Shown: positions 37,619-45,111 of the stretch, piece after piece | How the letters are laid out: each line of letters starts with the position of its first letter | How positions within the stretch are numbered: the stretch's first letter is position 1 | Made by a program: the position numbers and the translations under genes | Notes under the pieces: generated by a model | Told to the model about the DNA's origin: nothing | Databases searched by the model: none | Seen by the model: only the letters and a program-made list of their open reading frames with translations | Source: CAZDDB01 sp963843285 | Lineage (GTDB): Bacteria > Acidobacteriota > HRBIN11 > JAKEFK01 | DNA: 64,000 bases | Assembly: GCA_963843285.1 (NCBI GenBank) | Contig: CAWJJO010000006.1 | Location: 138,233 to 202,232, forward strand | Reading direction: 5' to 3'

Positions 37619-38143
37619 TTACAGCGCTCCTTCGTCTCGTTTCAATTGCTCTTCCAATCGCCGTTCGATCTCATCGGGATCTGTCGGCTTCAGCATTTCT
37701 TTAAGCTCCGGCTCTTCACCCACATCGATTTTGAGGAACTTGTACAATCCCGCGACCATCCTCATTAATTTGGTGATTTCTTCTTCGGCGATCAGGTTGA
37801 TCTGCAGATCAACTTCCTGCCGCAGATCGGCTATTTTTGACTGCCGGTTTTGACTGACAAGAACGATGATGGCGAGAAAGATTGCTTCTATGGAAACCAC
37901 TGTTGTCAGCAGGACGAAGGGGAAAGGATCGAACGGTTTTAACCCGGGTATCATTCCGGCGTTCCATGCGAGCCAGATCCCAAACCAGGCCGCGTGAGCG
38001 ATCAGAAATTCTGTCGTTCCTGATAAGGCCGTAACCGCGTCGGCAAATTTCTGCCGGCGAGTCCGGTGATGGCTGAACTTCCCCTGAAAACTTTGGATAT
38101 TCTGAAGTCGCCGCTGAAATCGTTTTTTATGGTCAACTGCCAT
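37619..38143 (-). CDS. DUF1003 membrane protein
   Basis: A 174-residue protein with two membrane helices in the DUF1003 pattern ('FLIAHAAWFGIWLAWNAG', 'FPFVLLTTVVSIEAIFLAII') and an extended coiled, charged C-terminus ('LRQEVDLQINLIAEEEITKL'). Function unknown. It lies two bases from the ferritin-like gene and four from cls. Confidence 0.88.
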   Translation of the reverse strand: MAVDHKKRFQRRLQNIQSFQGKFSHHRTRRQKFADAVTALSGTTEFLIAHAAWFGIWLAWNAGMIPGLKPFDPFPFVLLTTVVSIEAIFLAIIVLVSQNRQSKIADLRQEVDLQINLIAEEEITKLMRMVAGLYKFLKIDVGEEPELKEMLKPTDPDEIERRLEEQLKRDEGAL

Positions 38144-38145
38144 TT

Positions 38146-38694
38146 CTATTGCGGGGATTTTTCAGGATCAAGTGTGGCTAGCATATTGGATAGATCATCC
38201 GCGTGTTCTTCTTCGGCCTTAAGAATTTCTTCCATCAAATTACGCGTGGTAGGATCATCATTGGCAAGCCAGCGGATAATTTCCGAGTAAGATTCGATTG
38301 CGATTCTTTCCGCTACCAGGTCTTCGCGAATCATTTCCATTAAAGAATCGCCTTCCACGTATTCGGAGTGACTTCTGGCAGCAAGTCCTTCCGGATTAAA
38401 ATTTGGTTTTCCTTTCAGTTGCGTAATCCGTTTTGCGATCATGTCGGCATGCTGCTGTTCTTCCTGGGCATGCTGGAGAAATTCCTGTGCTACCGGCTCC
38501 GCATGAATTCCTTGAGCCATGTAGTAGTGACGTTTGTACCGAAGGACACAAACGATCTCGGTTGCAAGAGCTTCATTTAAAACCGAAATCACTCTTTCCC
38601 GATCGGCTTTGTATCCTGCAGTGACCGGCCCTTCCTCTATATGCTTGCGTGCGCGTTTTCTGATTTCAGCAATACTGGATTGAAATTCACCCAT
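38146..38694 (-). CDS. Ferritin-like di-iron protein (bacterioferritin/Dps-type)
   Basis: A 182-residue four-helix protein with the ligand pattern E...ExxH twice: 'LNEALATEIVCVLRYKRHYY', 'FLQHAQEEQQHADMI', 'LVAERIAIESYSEII', 'ILKAEEEHADDL'. Probable iron storage or peroxide detoxification. ATG 38694 has AGGAGG nearby; the frame is open upstream but overlaps the next gene. Its start overlaps the 38687 gene by eight bases. Confidence 0.87.
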   Translation of the reverse strand: MGEFQSSIAEIRKRARKHIEEGPVTAGYKADRERVISVLNEALATEIVCVLRYKRHYYMAQGIHAEPVAQEFLQHAQEEQQHADMIAKRITQLKGKPNFNPEGLAARSHSEYVEGDSLMEMIREDLVAERIAIESYSEIIRWLANDDPTTRNLMEEILKAEEEHADDLSNMLATLDPEKSPQ

Positions 38695-38956
38695 TTTGTT
38701 CCTCCTGATAGGAGCTGGATTTGTGGCGTTGAACGGCACGAAATGGTTCCATCCCATGCTCTCTGGAGATCCGGCGGCATAAGGCCAATTCGGCGGCCAT
38801 TCTGTCGAAAGCCTTTAAAAACGCCTCGGAGCGTAGAGTCTCTGCGCAACAGTCGCAGCAAGTTGAATAAACGGTGGCCATCACAGCATGGACCAAGCCT
38901 TCCGGCTCAATCTCGCGATTTCGGACGATTTCCTTTAGCTCTCTGTATGGATTCAT
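38687..38956 (-). CDS. Small cysteine-cluster protein, first gene of the ferritin-like operon
   Basis: An 89-residue soluble helical protein containing an unusual CCDCC cluster (Cys33, 34, 36, 37) in 'VYSTCCDCCAETLRS' and a further Cys. GAGAGGA precedes the ATG at 38956. It overlaps the ferritin-like gene, so both are coupled. A metal or Fe-S role in connection with the ferritin is plausible but unproven. I do not recognise the family. Confidence 0.65.
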   Translation of the reverse strand: MNPYRELKEIVRNREIEPEGLVHAVMATVYSTCCDCCAETLRSEAFLKAFDRMAAELALCRRISREHGMEPFRAVQRHKSSSYQEEQNG

Positions 38957-39158
38957 GTTTGTCCTCTCGTTTCTAAAGCTAAGAATCTCCCTGCGTCTCC
39001 CAAGCGTGAAACTGCGCGATGAGATGTCGATGTTTCAAGGAGAGAGCTGTCGTCCTACTCACTACGTGAAGATGGGCATTTTCTTACACCCAAATTACGG
39101 CTTCATCGATAGACCTGAAGCCCTCAAAGTAGTTTTATTGATTCAGGAGGAATGGACT

Positions 39159-39344
39159 ATGAAAGACAACAGCAAAGGAAACAAACAGAAATATCGCCTG
39201 GGTGATTTGATTGCGGCTCTTTTTGAGGAAGCAAGCAAGATCTCAACGCTTCCTTTTGAACGAAGTGTGATCGTTCATGCTGCGTTAAAAGACTTGTTGA
39301 ATGGAAGAGTCAGTACGGAACATCCAATCGCCCTGATGCGGTAA
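39159..39344 (+). CDS. Small protein of unknown function
   Basis: A 61-residue soluble, mostly helical protein ('YRLGDLIAALFEEASKIS', 'ALKDLLNGR'). AGGAGG lies eight bases before ATG 39159. The frame is open upstream to 38874, but that part overlaps the divergent gene and has no good start. It is followed 31 bases later by the CBS gene; the two may be co-expressed. The start lies in the 202-base divergent promoter region. Confidence 0.6.
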   Translation: MKDNSKGNKQKYRLGDLIAALFEEASKISTLPFERSVIVHAALKDLLNGRVSTEHPIALMR

Positions 39345-39375
39345 CTCAATCGATTCAAACCAAAGGAGGTGTCTG

Positions 39376-39804
39376 ATGAGTATGATTTGTAAAGATGTGA
39401 TGACCACCGATCCAGTTTGCTGTGTTCCTGAAGAAACGGTAAATCTGGCGGCCCGACTGATGAAAGCGGAAGACGTAGGATCCATTCCGATCGTAGAAGA
39501 TCCGGAGAGCCGGAAGCTGATCGGTATTGTCACGGACCGCGATCTCGCTGTAGAAGTTGTTGCAGAGGGACGCGATTCGAAAAATACACGAATCGGTGAA
39601 GTGATGAAGCGGGCTCTGTTTACGTGTCGCGATACCGATCGAGTAGAAGAGGCGCTGGATAGCATGGCGCTCCATCAAGTCAGAAGAATTCCTGTTGTGG
39701 ATCAACAGGGATGTATTATCGGAATTATTGCGCAAGGAGATCTCGCGACCCGGTTAGACGAACCGGAAAAAACCGGTGAAGTCGTTGCCTTGATCTCGAG
39801 ATAG
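39376..39804 (+). CDS. Tandem CBS-domain protein
   Basis: A 142-residue protein made of two CBS domains: 'VMTTDPVCCVPEETVNLAA', 'GSIPIVEDPESRKLIGIVTD' and 'VRRIPVVDQQGCIIGIIAQG'. Stand-alone CBS pairs bind adenine nucleotides and act as energy or stress sensors. AAAGGAG precedes the ATG. No attached output domain; partner unknown. Confidence 0.9.
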   Translation: MSMICKDVMTTDPVCCVPEETVNLAARLMKAEDVGSIPIVEDPESRKLIGIVTDRDLAVEVVAEGRDSKNTRIGEVMKRALFTCRDTDRVEEALDSMALHQVRRIPVVDQQGCIIGIIAQGDLATRLDEPEKTGEVVALISR

Positions 39805-39935
39805 CCGGTTGCCGTAGCACAAAAATCGACAGAACTTTGTTCCAATCAGCCACAACCGATAGGGAAAAGTTCTATACCTTCACCAAAAGTAAGATCGTAA
39901 TTTTCAATCTCGAATTTTAATCACGGAGGATTAAC

Positions 39936-40574
39936 ATGAAAAAGATTAAAATCTTTGCGCTCCTTGTCGCTGTACTCGCCATGATCCCGTTTGCATGTTC
40001 CAAGGGAACAAGCAAGGATCAGAGCATTGCGGAACAGGCCAGCCAGACCGTTGATGATGTAACTATCACGACCTCTGTAAAGGCAAAGTTCACTACTGAC
40101 GACACAGTAAAAGCCCGGAACGTTGAGGTCGATACCGAAGATGGAGTGGTCTCCCTTCGAGGAACAGTGGCAACTCAGTCCGAAGCAGATAGAGCTGTTC
40201 AGATTGCAGAACAGGTCGAGGGTGTCCGTCAGGTGCGTTCGTTCTTGAAGGTCGATACCGCGGAAATCCCATCGGACAACGCCGATACATCAGAAGAATT
40301 GAAGCAGACGGCCGAGAAAATCGGGACCAAGATCGAAACGGGCGTCGATGCAGCCGCGGATAAGACTGTAGATGCTGCCATCACTGCAGAGGTGAAATTG
40401 AAGCTTGCCACTGATGACCTGGTAAAGGCACGAAACATTGATGTGGATACCGAAAACAAGACCGTGACACTGAAAGGTACTGTGTCCAGCAAAGCAGAAG
40501 AACAAAGAGCGATCCAAATCGCACAAGCTGTCGACGATGTGAGACGTGTGCGTTCGGACCTGTCCATCCAATAA
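39936..40574 (+). CDS. Exported double BON-domain protein
   Basis: A 212-residue protein with an N-terminal hydrophobic leader ending near a Cys ('AMIPFACSKG'), then two BON domains ('ITTSVKAKFTTDDTVKARNV' and 'ITAEVKLKLATDDLVKARNI') joined by a helical linker. OsmY-like domain layout, probably periplasmic and linked to osmotic or envelope stress. CGGAGG precedes the ATG. It is a paralogue of the single-BON gene at 33513. Confidence 0.88.
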   Translation: MKKIKIFALLVAVLAMIPFACSKGTSKDQSIAEQASQTVDDVTITTSVKAKFTTDDTVKARNVEVDTEDGVVSLRGTVATQSEADRAVQIAEQVEGVRQVRSFLKVDTAEIPSDNADTSEELKQTAEKIGTKIETGVDAAADKTVDAAITAEVKLKLATDDLVKARNIDVDTENKTVTLKGTVSSKAEEQRAIQIAQAVDDVRRVRSDLSIQ

Positions 40575-40610
40575 ATACGAAGTCCTATTGTTTGCTCAAA
40601 ACAATTGGAG

Positions 40611-40646
40611 AAGGGGAAAATGGGATATACAACCTCATTTCCCCTT
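40611..40646 (+). promoter_or_regulatory. Leader hairpin ahead of the superoxide dismutase gene
   Basis: AAGGGGAAAATG (40611-40622) pairs with CATTTCCCCTT (40636-40646), giving an 11-bp stem with one bulge. It lies between the BON gene and ATG 40676 and ends about 20 bases before the Shine-Dalgarno site. No T-tract follows, so it could be a weak terminator or a leader element. Confidence 0.45.
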
Positions 40647-40675
40647 GCTCCTTTGGACTATTCAGGGAGAAGAAA

Positions 40676-41269
40676 ATGAAATTCAAATCCAAAGATTATT
40701 CCCATCTGATCGGCTTGAAAGGATTTTCAAAAGAATTATTGACGAACCATTTCAAGCTATATGAAGGATATGTGGAGCACACCAATAAGCTCTTTGAAAT
40801 TCTTTTGTGGCAGGACAAAGATTCGGCAAAATTTGATGAGTTGAAGAGACGTTTTGGCTGGGAATTTAACGGAATGAGGCTTCATGAATATTATTTCGAC
40901 AATTTAGGAGAGCATACTCCGCTCAAGAAGTCTTCCTTACGGGACACAATCGAAAAAGATTTTGGAGGTTTGCCCCAATGGGAAACCGATTTCCGTGCCA
41001 CCGGGGCGTGTCGCGGGATTGGGTGGGCTGTTTTGTGCCGGGACCACTGGACAGGTTCAGTTTTCAACATCTGGATTAATGAACACGATGTGGGGATCCT
41101 GGCGGGATGTTCCCCCCTACTGGTTCTGGATGTTTTCGAGCACGCGTATCTGTTGGATTACGGTCTCGAACGAAAAGATTACATCGACACGTTTATGAAT
41201 AGTATACGGTGGGAAATCGCGGCGGAGCGGTTTGATAATGCCAGGGAGTACGTTCCCACGGAAGTGTGA
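40676..41269 (+). CDS. Fe/Mn-family superoxide dismutase
   Basis: A 197-residue protein of the Fe/Mn-SOD fold. All four metal ligands seem present: His in 'LLTNHFKLYEGYVEHTN', His in 'MRLHEYYFDN', Asp and His in 'LDVFEHAYLLDYG'. It lacks a signal peptide, so it is cytoplasmic. The sequence departs from textbook SodA/SodB around the second-shell residues ('GCSPLLVLDV'), so the metal is uncertain. GGAGAAG precedes ATG 40676. It is six bases before the first kinase-like gene, so they are probably one operon. Confidence 0.9.
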   Translation: MKFKSKDYSHLIGLKGFSKELLTNHFKLYEGYVEHTNKLFEILLWQDKDSAKFDELKRRFGWEFNGMRLHEYYFDNLGEHTPLKKSSLRDTIEKDFGGLPQWETDFRATGACRGIGWAVLCRDHWTGSVFNIWINEHDVGILAGCSPLLVLDVFEHAYLLDYGLERKDYIDTFMNSIRWEIAAERFDNAREYVPTEV

Positions 41270-41275
41270 TCAGCC

Positions 41276-42442
41276 ATGAAAGCTGTAAAAGTACTGTTGC
41301 TTCTAATTTTGATAACTGTGCCTGCATTTGCGGGTCCGAAGTTGGAAGCTGTCAATGGAGAGGCCCGGAGGGATTACATCCACAGAGCCCAGGTTTGGAG
41401 GCCGACTGACATTCCCAAAATGGATGTTCTACAGGGACCGTCCACTGATATCTCAGTGCCACCGGGGCGTGAGGTTGCTTGTCGATATGTGGAATGGCCC
41501 AAGGACTACAAGCCATCCGGGGCTACCCCGAAGTTCTTATGCAAACTGAAATCCGGGGCAGTTGTCCGCGTGAAGTTTGGCAAAGACACGCGGGAGGTTT
41601 ATTCAGAGGTTGCAGCAACGCGTCTCCTCTGGGCGCTTGGATTTTACGCGGATGAGATGTATCCGGTTCGTTTGAAATGTCTTGGCTGTCCCGAAAAGGA
41701 TCCAACACAACCAAAGAAAAACGAACGACGAATCAATCGCGTGATCGATCCTGCAACCATTGAACGAAAGTTCCCAGGTGCGGTGATTGAGGAATCGGAA
41801 GATGAAGGGTGGAAATGGTCCGAATTGTCTGAGGTCAAGGAAGAGGAGGGCGGGGCACCCCACGCTCAAATTGAGGCTCTGAAATTACTGGCAGTGTTCC
41901 TTCAACATTCCGACAACAAACCAGAGCAACAGCGTTTAGCCTGTCTTCCGGAAGATTTGCAGGATTCAGATGGAGATGGCGTGGCTACATGCGGTCGGCC
42001 AATCATGATGATTCAAGATCTCGGAGCGACGTTTGGAAAGGGCAACGCCACAAGTTCGGATGGCGCCAAGATGGATTATGACGGGTGGAAGAGCGCGGAT
42101 ATCTGGAATCATTGGAAGGAAAATGAGCATCTTGTTCAAAAGCAGGAGAAGGTTTGTTATGGGAACCTGACGAATTCAAAGGCTGCAGGTCCTGAGGGCT
42201 TATCGGATCCGGAGATTCTTGAGGATGGAAGAAAGTTTCTCGCCGATCTCTTGAATCAGCTCACATCGAAACAAATCAATGACCTGTTTCTCGTCGCCAG
42301 GGCGGAAAAACTGGGAGCAACCACGTATGAAAAGGGCAGTGTGATGGCTGTGACTGCGTCGGATTGGGTTGCCGCGTTCAACAAGAAACGCGATGAAATC
42401 AATCAGCGGGAGTGTTCGGTAAAGCCCGCAAAGGTGGATTGA
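41276..42442 (+). CDS. Exported protein with kinase-like motifs (paralogue A)
   Basis: A 388-residue protein with a signal peptide (residues 1-19). Motifs resemble the protein-kinase-like superfamily: a beta3-type Lys100 in 'AVVRVKFGKD', Glu111 in 'EVYSEVAATRLLWALGF', a catalytic-loop-like 'HSDNK' (211-215) and a DFG-like 'QDLGATFG' (Asp248). A Ca-type DxDxDG stretch (230-235) lies between the last two. A 'CLGCPEKDP' motif and other Cys suggest disulfides. I do not know a named family; an atypical (HipA/FAM20-like) kinase is my inference. It lies three bases before the phosphoesterase gene, and a paralogue is at 43431. Confidence 0.65.
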   Translation: MKAVKVLLLLILITVPAFAGPKLEAVNGEARRDYIHRAQVWRPTDIPKMDVLQGPSTDISVPPGREVACRYVEWPKDYKPSGATPKFLCKLKSGAVVRVKFGKDTREVYSEVAATRLLWALGFYADEMYPVRLKCLGCPEKDPTQPKKNERRINRVIDPATIERKFPGAVIEESEDEGWKWSELSEVKEEEGGAPHAQIEALKLLAVFLQHSDNKPEQQRLACLPEDLQDSDGDGVATCGRPIMMIQDLGATFGKGNATSSDGAKMDYDGWKSADIWNHWKENEHLVQKQEKVCYGNLTNSKAAGPEGLSDPEILEDGRKFLADLLNQLTSKQINDLFLVARAEKLGATTYEKGSVMAVTASDWVAAFNKKRDEINQRECSVKPAKVD

Positions 42443-42445
42443 ACC

Positions 42446-43381
42446 ATGAACATTCATACAGTCCGAAAGAAAGTGTTCCCACCAAAGTTCGCCGTGCTTA
42501 TCGCTTTTTCATTGGCACTTTTCGTACCCTATTTTGCCGCAGGGGAGGAGGTCCCTTTTACATTCGTTGCCATTGGGGACAACGGTTGCGGTTGTTCCGC
42601 CCAGCAGCGTGTGGCGGAAAGGATGTTGCAATGGTTTCAGCAGAAACCGTTCTACACCGTCGTGATGTTGGGAGATAACATTTACGGGGGCGGAGATAAA
42701 AGCATATTTGTCGATCGCTTCGACAAATCTTATCAACCTCTGGTGACTCGCGGTGTGAAATTCTACGCCACTCTTGGAAATCATGATGTGGAAGCAAAAG
42801 GTAGGGCGCAGGATGAAATTGCAGACAAAAATCGTTTCCACATTCTAGGAGAGAACGGATATTATTCTTTCAGTCCTGCGCCAGAAATCGATGGCCGACC
42901 GCTGATAACTTTTTTCGTTTTGAATTCGGAACGACTGTTAAAGTTGAATGCCGATCCCGCCCAAATCGCCTGGCTGAGTAAGGAATTAAGTGCGAGCAAA
43001 GCGCTCTGGAAGGTGGTGTACTTCCATGAACCGATTTATGCGCCAGGGGGAGGTCATGAACCGGAAGGTGAGCTGAAGCAGGGGATTGAGAAAATCCTGG
43101 TTGCGAGTGGAGTTCAGATGATACTAGCCGGCCACAGCCACTTTTACGCTCGTTTAAAACCGCAGGAAGGCATTACTCACATTATTTCCGGCGGAGGAGG
43201 TCGGTCGCTCAAGACACCGACGGAATCCCCCATAACTGCATCCATAGCCAAACAATATCACTTTGTGTATTTCGAGGTTTTTCCAGATCAGCTCACCTTC
43301 AAAGCAATTCCTGTTTCCGGTTCGCCGCTCGATGAAGGAATGATTCTTCAGCAGCCGGCAAATACGAACGTAACAAAATAG
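42446..43381 (+). CDS. Exported calcineurin-like metallophosphoesterase (purple acid phosphatase type)
   Basis: A 311-residue protein with an N-terminal signal anchor (about residues 12-32). The metallophosphatase motifs are complete: 'FVAIGDNG' (D-x-G position), 'VVMLGDNIYG' (GDN), 'ATLGNHDVEA' (GNHD), 'VYFHEPIY' and 'LAGHSHFYARL' (GHxH). It is closest in layout to acid phosphatases of the TRAP/ACP5 group. It would dephosphorylate substrates outside the cytoplasm. It lies between two paralogous kinase-like genes, three bases after the first, suggesting antagonistic or sequential action. Confidence 0.9.
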   Translation: MNIHTVRKKVFPPKFAVLIAFSLALFVPYFAAGEEVPFTFVAIGDNGCGCSAQQRVAERMLQWFQQKPFYTVVMLGDNIYGGGDKSIFVDRFDKSYQPLVTRGVKFYATLGNHDVEAKGRAQDEIADKNRFHILGENGYYSFSPAPEIDGRPLITFFVLNSERLLKLNADPAQIAWLSKELSASKALWKVVYFHEPIYAPGGGHEPEGELKQGIEKILVASGVQMILAGHSHFYARLKPQEGITHIISGGGGRSLKTPTESPITASIAKQYHFVYFEVFPDQLTFKAIPVSGSPLDEGMILQQPANTNVTK

Positions 43382-43430
43382 AAAATGCTTGGGGTAACGA
43401 AATATTTAACCTTTGTGAAAAGGAGCCTAT

Positions 43431-44583
43431 ATGAAAAAGGCTTTTCTCCTCTTCTCTCTGCTCTGCAACCTCACCGTGTTTGCGGAAGTCAAGATGGACC
43501 CGGTAACCGATGAAGTACGCGACAATTATCTAAAACGCGCACAGGTATGGAAACCTACGGATATTTCGAAGATGGACATCGCTGCCGGCCCGCAGAATGA
43601 AGTCTCAGTACCTGCAGGCACAGAGGTCAGGTGCGAATACCTTGGAGCCGGAAAAAAACTCTATCGGGAAAGCAGCCGAAGTTTCTTTGCAAAACTGAAT
43701 CGGGTCAAATCGTCAGGGTAAAATACGGCAAAGACACTCTGGAGATTTATGCAGATGTAGTCGCAACGCGGCTGCTCTGGGCCCTGGGCTTTTATGCGGA
43801 TGAAGTCTATCCGGCAAAAGTGCTATGCCTGAACTGTCCGGAAAAAGATCCGTATGTTCACCGGAAGATCAGAAGCGGTCCGATTTGGTTTTCGAATCCG
43901 CAATCATTGAAAGGAACTTCCCGGGAACCATGATCGAAGAATCCGAAGATCAAGGATGGAATTGGAGCGAACTGGACAAGGTAGAGGAAAAGGAAGGAGG
44001 AGCTCCTCTGAATCAACAGGATGCGCTCAAGCTTCTCATGGTCTTCATTCAGCATGCGGATACGAAAGCGGATAACCAGCGCCTGGCGTGCTATCGCGAA
44101 GAGATTGCCGATCCGGATGGAGATGGAATCGGCAACTGCGAAAAACCAGTTCTCATGGTTCAAGATCTCGGCTCTACATTTGGGGGAGGATTGGGGGGAT
44201 TGCATCTCAGCAAAACGAATTTCAAGGACTGGGAGCGGAAGCCCGTTTGGAATTTAACAAAACAGGCGAAATACATGGCTGAAAACAAGGTGCGTCCGTG
44301 CTTTGGAAATCTTACGCCGTCAAAGCTATCGCAGGAAGAAAGTATGGATGATCCTTTTATTTCTGAGGAAGGTAGAAAATTCCTTGCCGGATTACTGAAT
44401 CAATTGACCAACCGGCAGATCCTCGACCTATTTCGTGTTGCCGGCGTGGAGAGGCTGCATCAATTCGTGGAAGACAATGGCGTGCAAAGGCGCATCACGG
44501 CTGAAGATTGGGCGGCAGTATTTGTAAAGAAACGCGCGGAAATCAATGAAGCTGAATGCACATCAGTACTGAAAGAGAAATAA
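43431..44583 (+). pseudogene. Exported protein with kinase-like motifs (paralogue B), two frameshifts
   Basis: Reads in three frames as a full-length paralogue of the 41276 gene: signal peptide and 'RDNYLKRAQVWKPTDISKMD'; then 'QPKFLCKTESGQIVRVKYG' and 'VVATRLLWALGFYADEVYP'; then 'IIERNFPGTMIEESED', 'IQHADTKADNQRL', 'DPDGDGIGNC' and 'MVQDLGSTFG'. A missing A in the A7 run 43652-43658 and a missing base near 43860 explain both breaks. Adding two bases gives 384 codons against 388 in paralogue A. The proposed Lys, HxDxK and DLG motifs are all conserved. AAGGAG precedes the ATG. Confidence 0.7.
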
Positions 44584-44585
44584 AG

Positions 44586-44619
44586 AAGACCGCGTCGCAC
44601 TCAAGCAACGCGGCCTCTT
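44586..44619. terminator. Bidirectional terminator between convergent genes
   Basis: AAGA-CCGCGT pairs with ACGCGG-cc-TCTT around a 12-base loop. AT-rich flanks lie on both sides, with a T-rich stretch on the minus strand just past the stem. It lies between the genes ending at 44583 (+) and 44633 (-). Confidence 0.6.
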
Positions 44620-44632
44620 ATGTTAACGATTT

Positions 44633-44968
44633 TTATTTACGATCCAGATTACGGAGTTCACGTTCAATTTCATTCGCTTTGTAAGTGCTTTCGCCATAGC
44701 GTTCCTGGATCTTACCGATAATCCTTTCCCGACGTCCTTCCATTGCTTCTATGTCGTCGTCGGTAAGCTTGTTCCAATTCTCTTTGATTGAGCCTTTGAA
44801 TTGTTTCCAATTCCCTTTGACTTGCTCCCAGATCGCATCGGTTTTCTCGGTGATCTCTTCTTTCCACACCGCTTTTTCAGGGTCCAGACCCTTTCTTCTT
44901 TTTTCCTTGTCCAATAATTCTTCCTCTTCTCTCGTCAATTCTTCCAGTTTTTCATCCGTATATTTCAT
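44633..44968 (-). CDS. CsbD-like stress protein
   Basis: A 111-residue, highly charged helical protein. The C-terminal half is CsbD-like: 'IWEQVKGNWKQFKGSIKENW' with 'LTDDDIEAMEGRRERIIGKI' and 'QERYG'. An acidic helical N-terminal extension lies before it. CsbD proteins are abundant under general stress; the function is unknown. AAAGGAG precedes the ATG. Confidence 0.88.
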   Translation of the reverse strand: MKYTDEKLEELTREEEELLDKEKRRKGLDPEKAVWKEEITEKTDAIWEQVKGNWKQFKGSIKENWNKLTDDDIEAMEGRRERIIGKIQERYGESTYKANEIERELRNLDRK

Positions 44969-45111
44969 CGTTCTTGTTTCTCCTTTTTTACTTTAGTTTC
45001 TTGATCAATTGCCGTGAGGTTGAAGTTAATCGGTTCGTCCGGGCACTGCTGTAAATGAATCCAGCTTTTCTTGTGGTTCTGAGGGCGACCTCGATGCTCT
45101 GTCCGAGCTGA

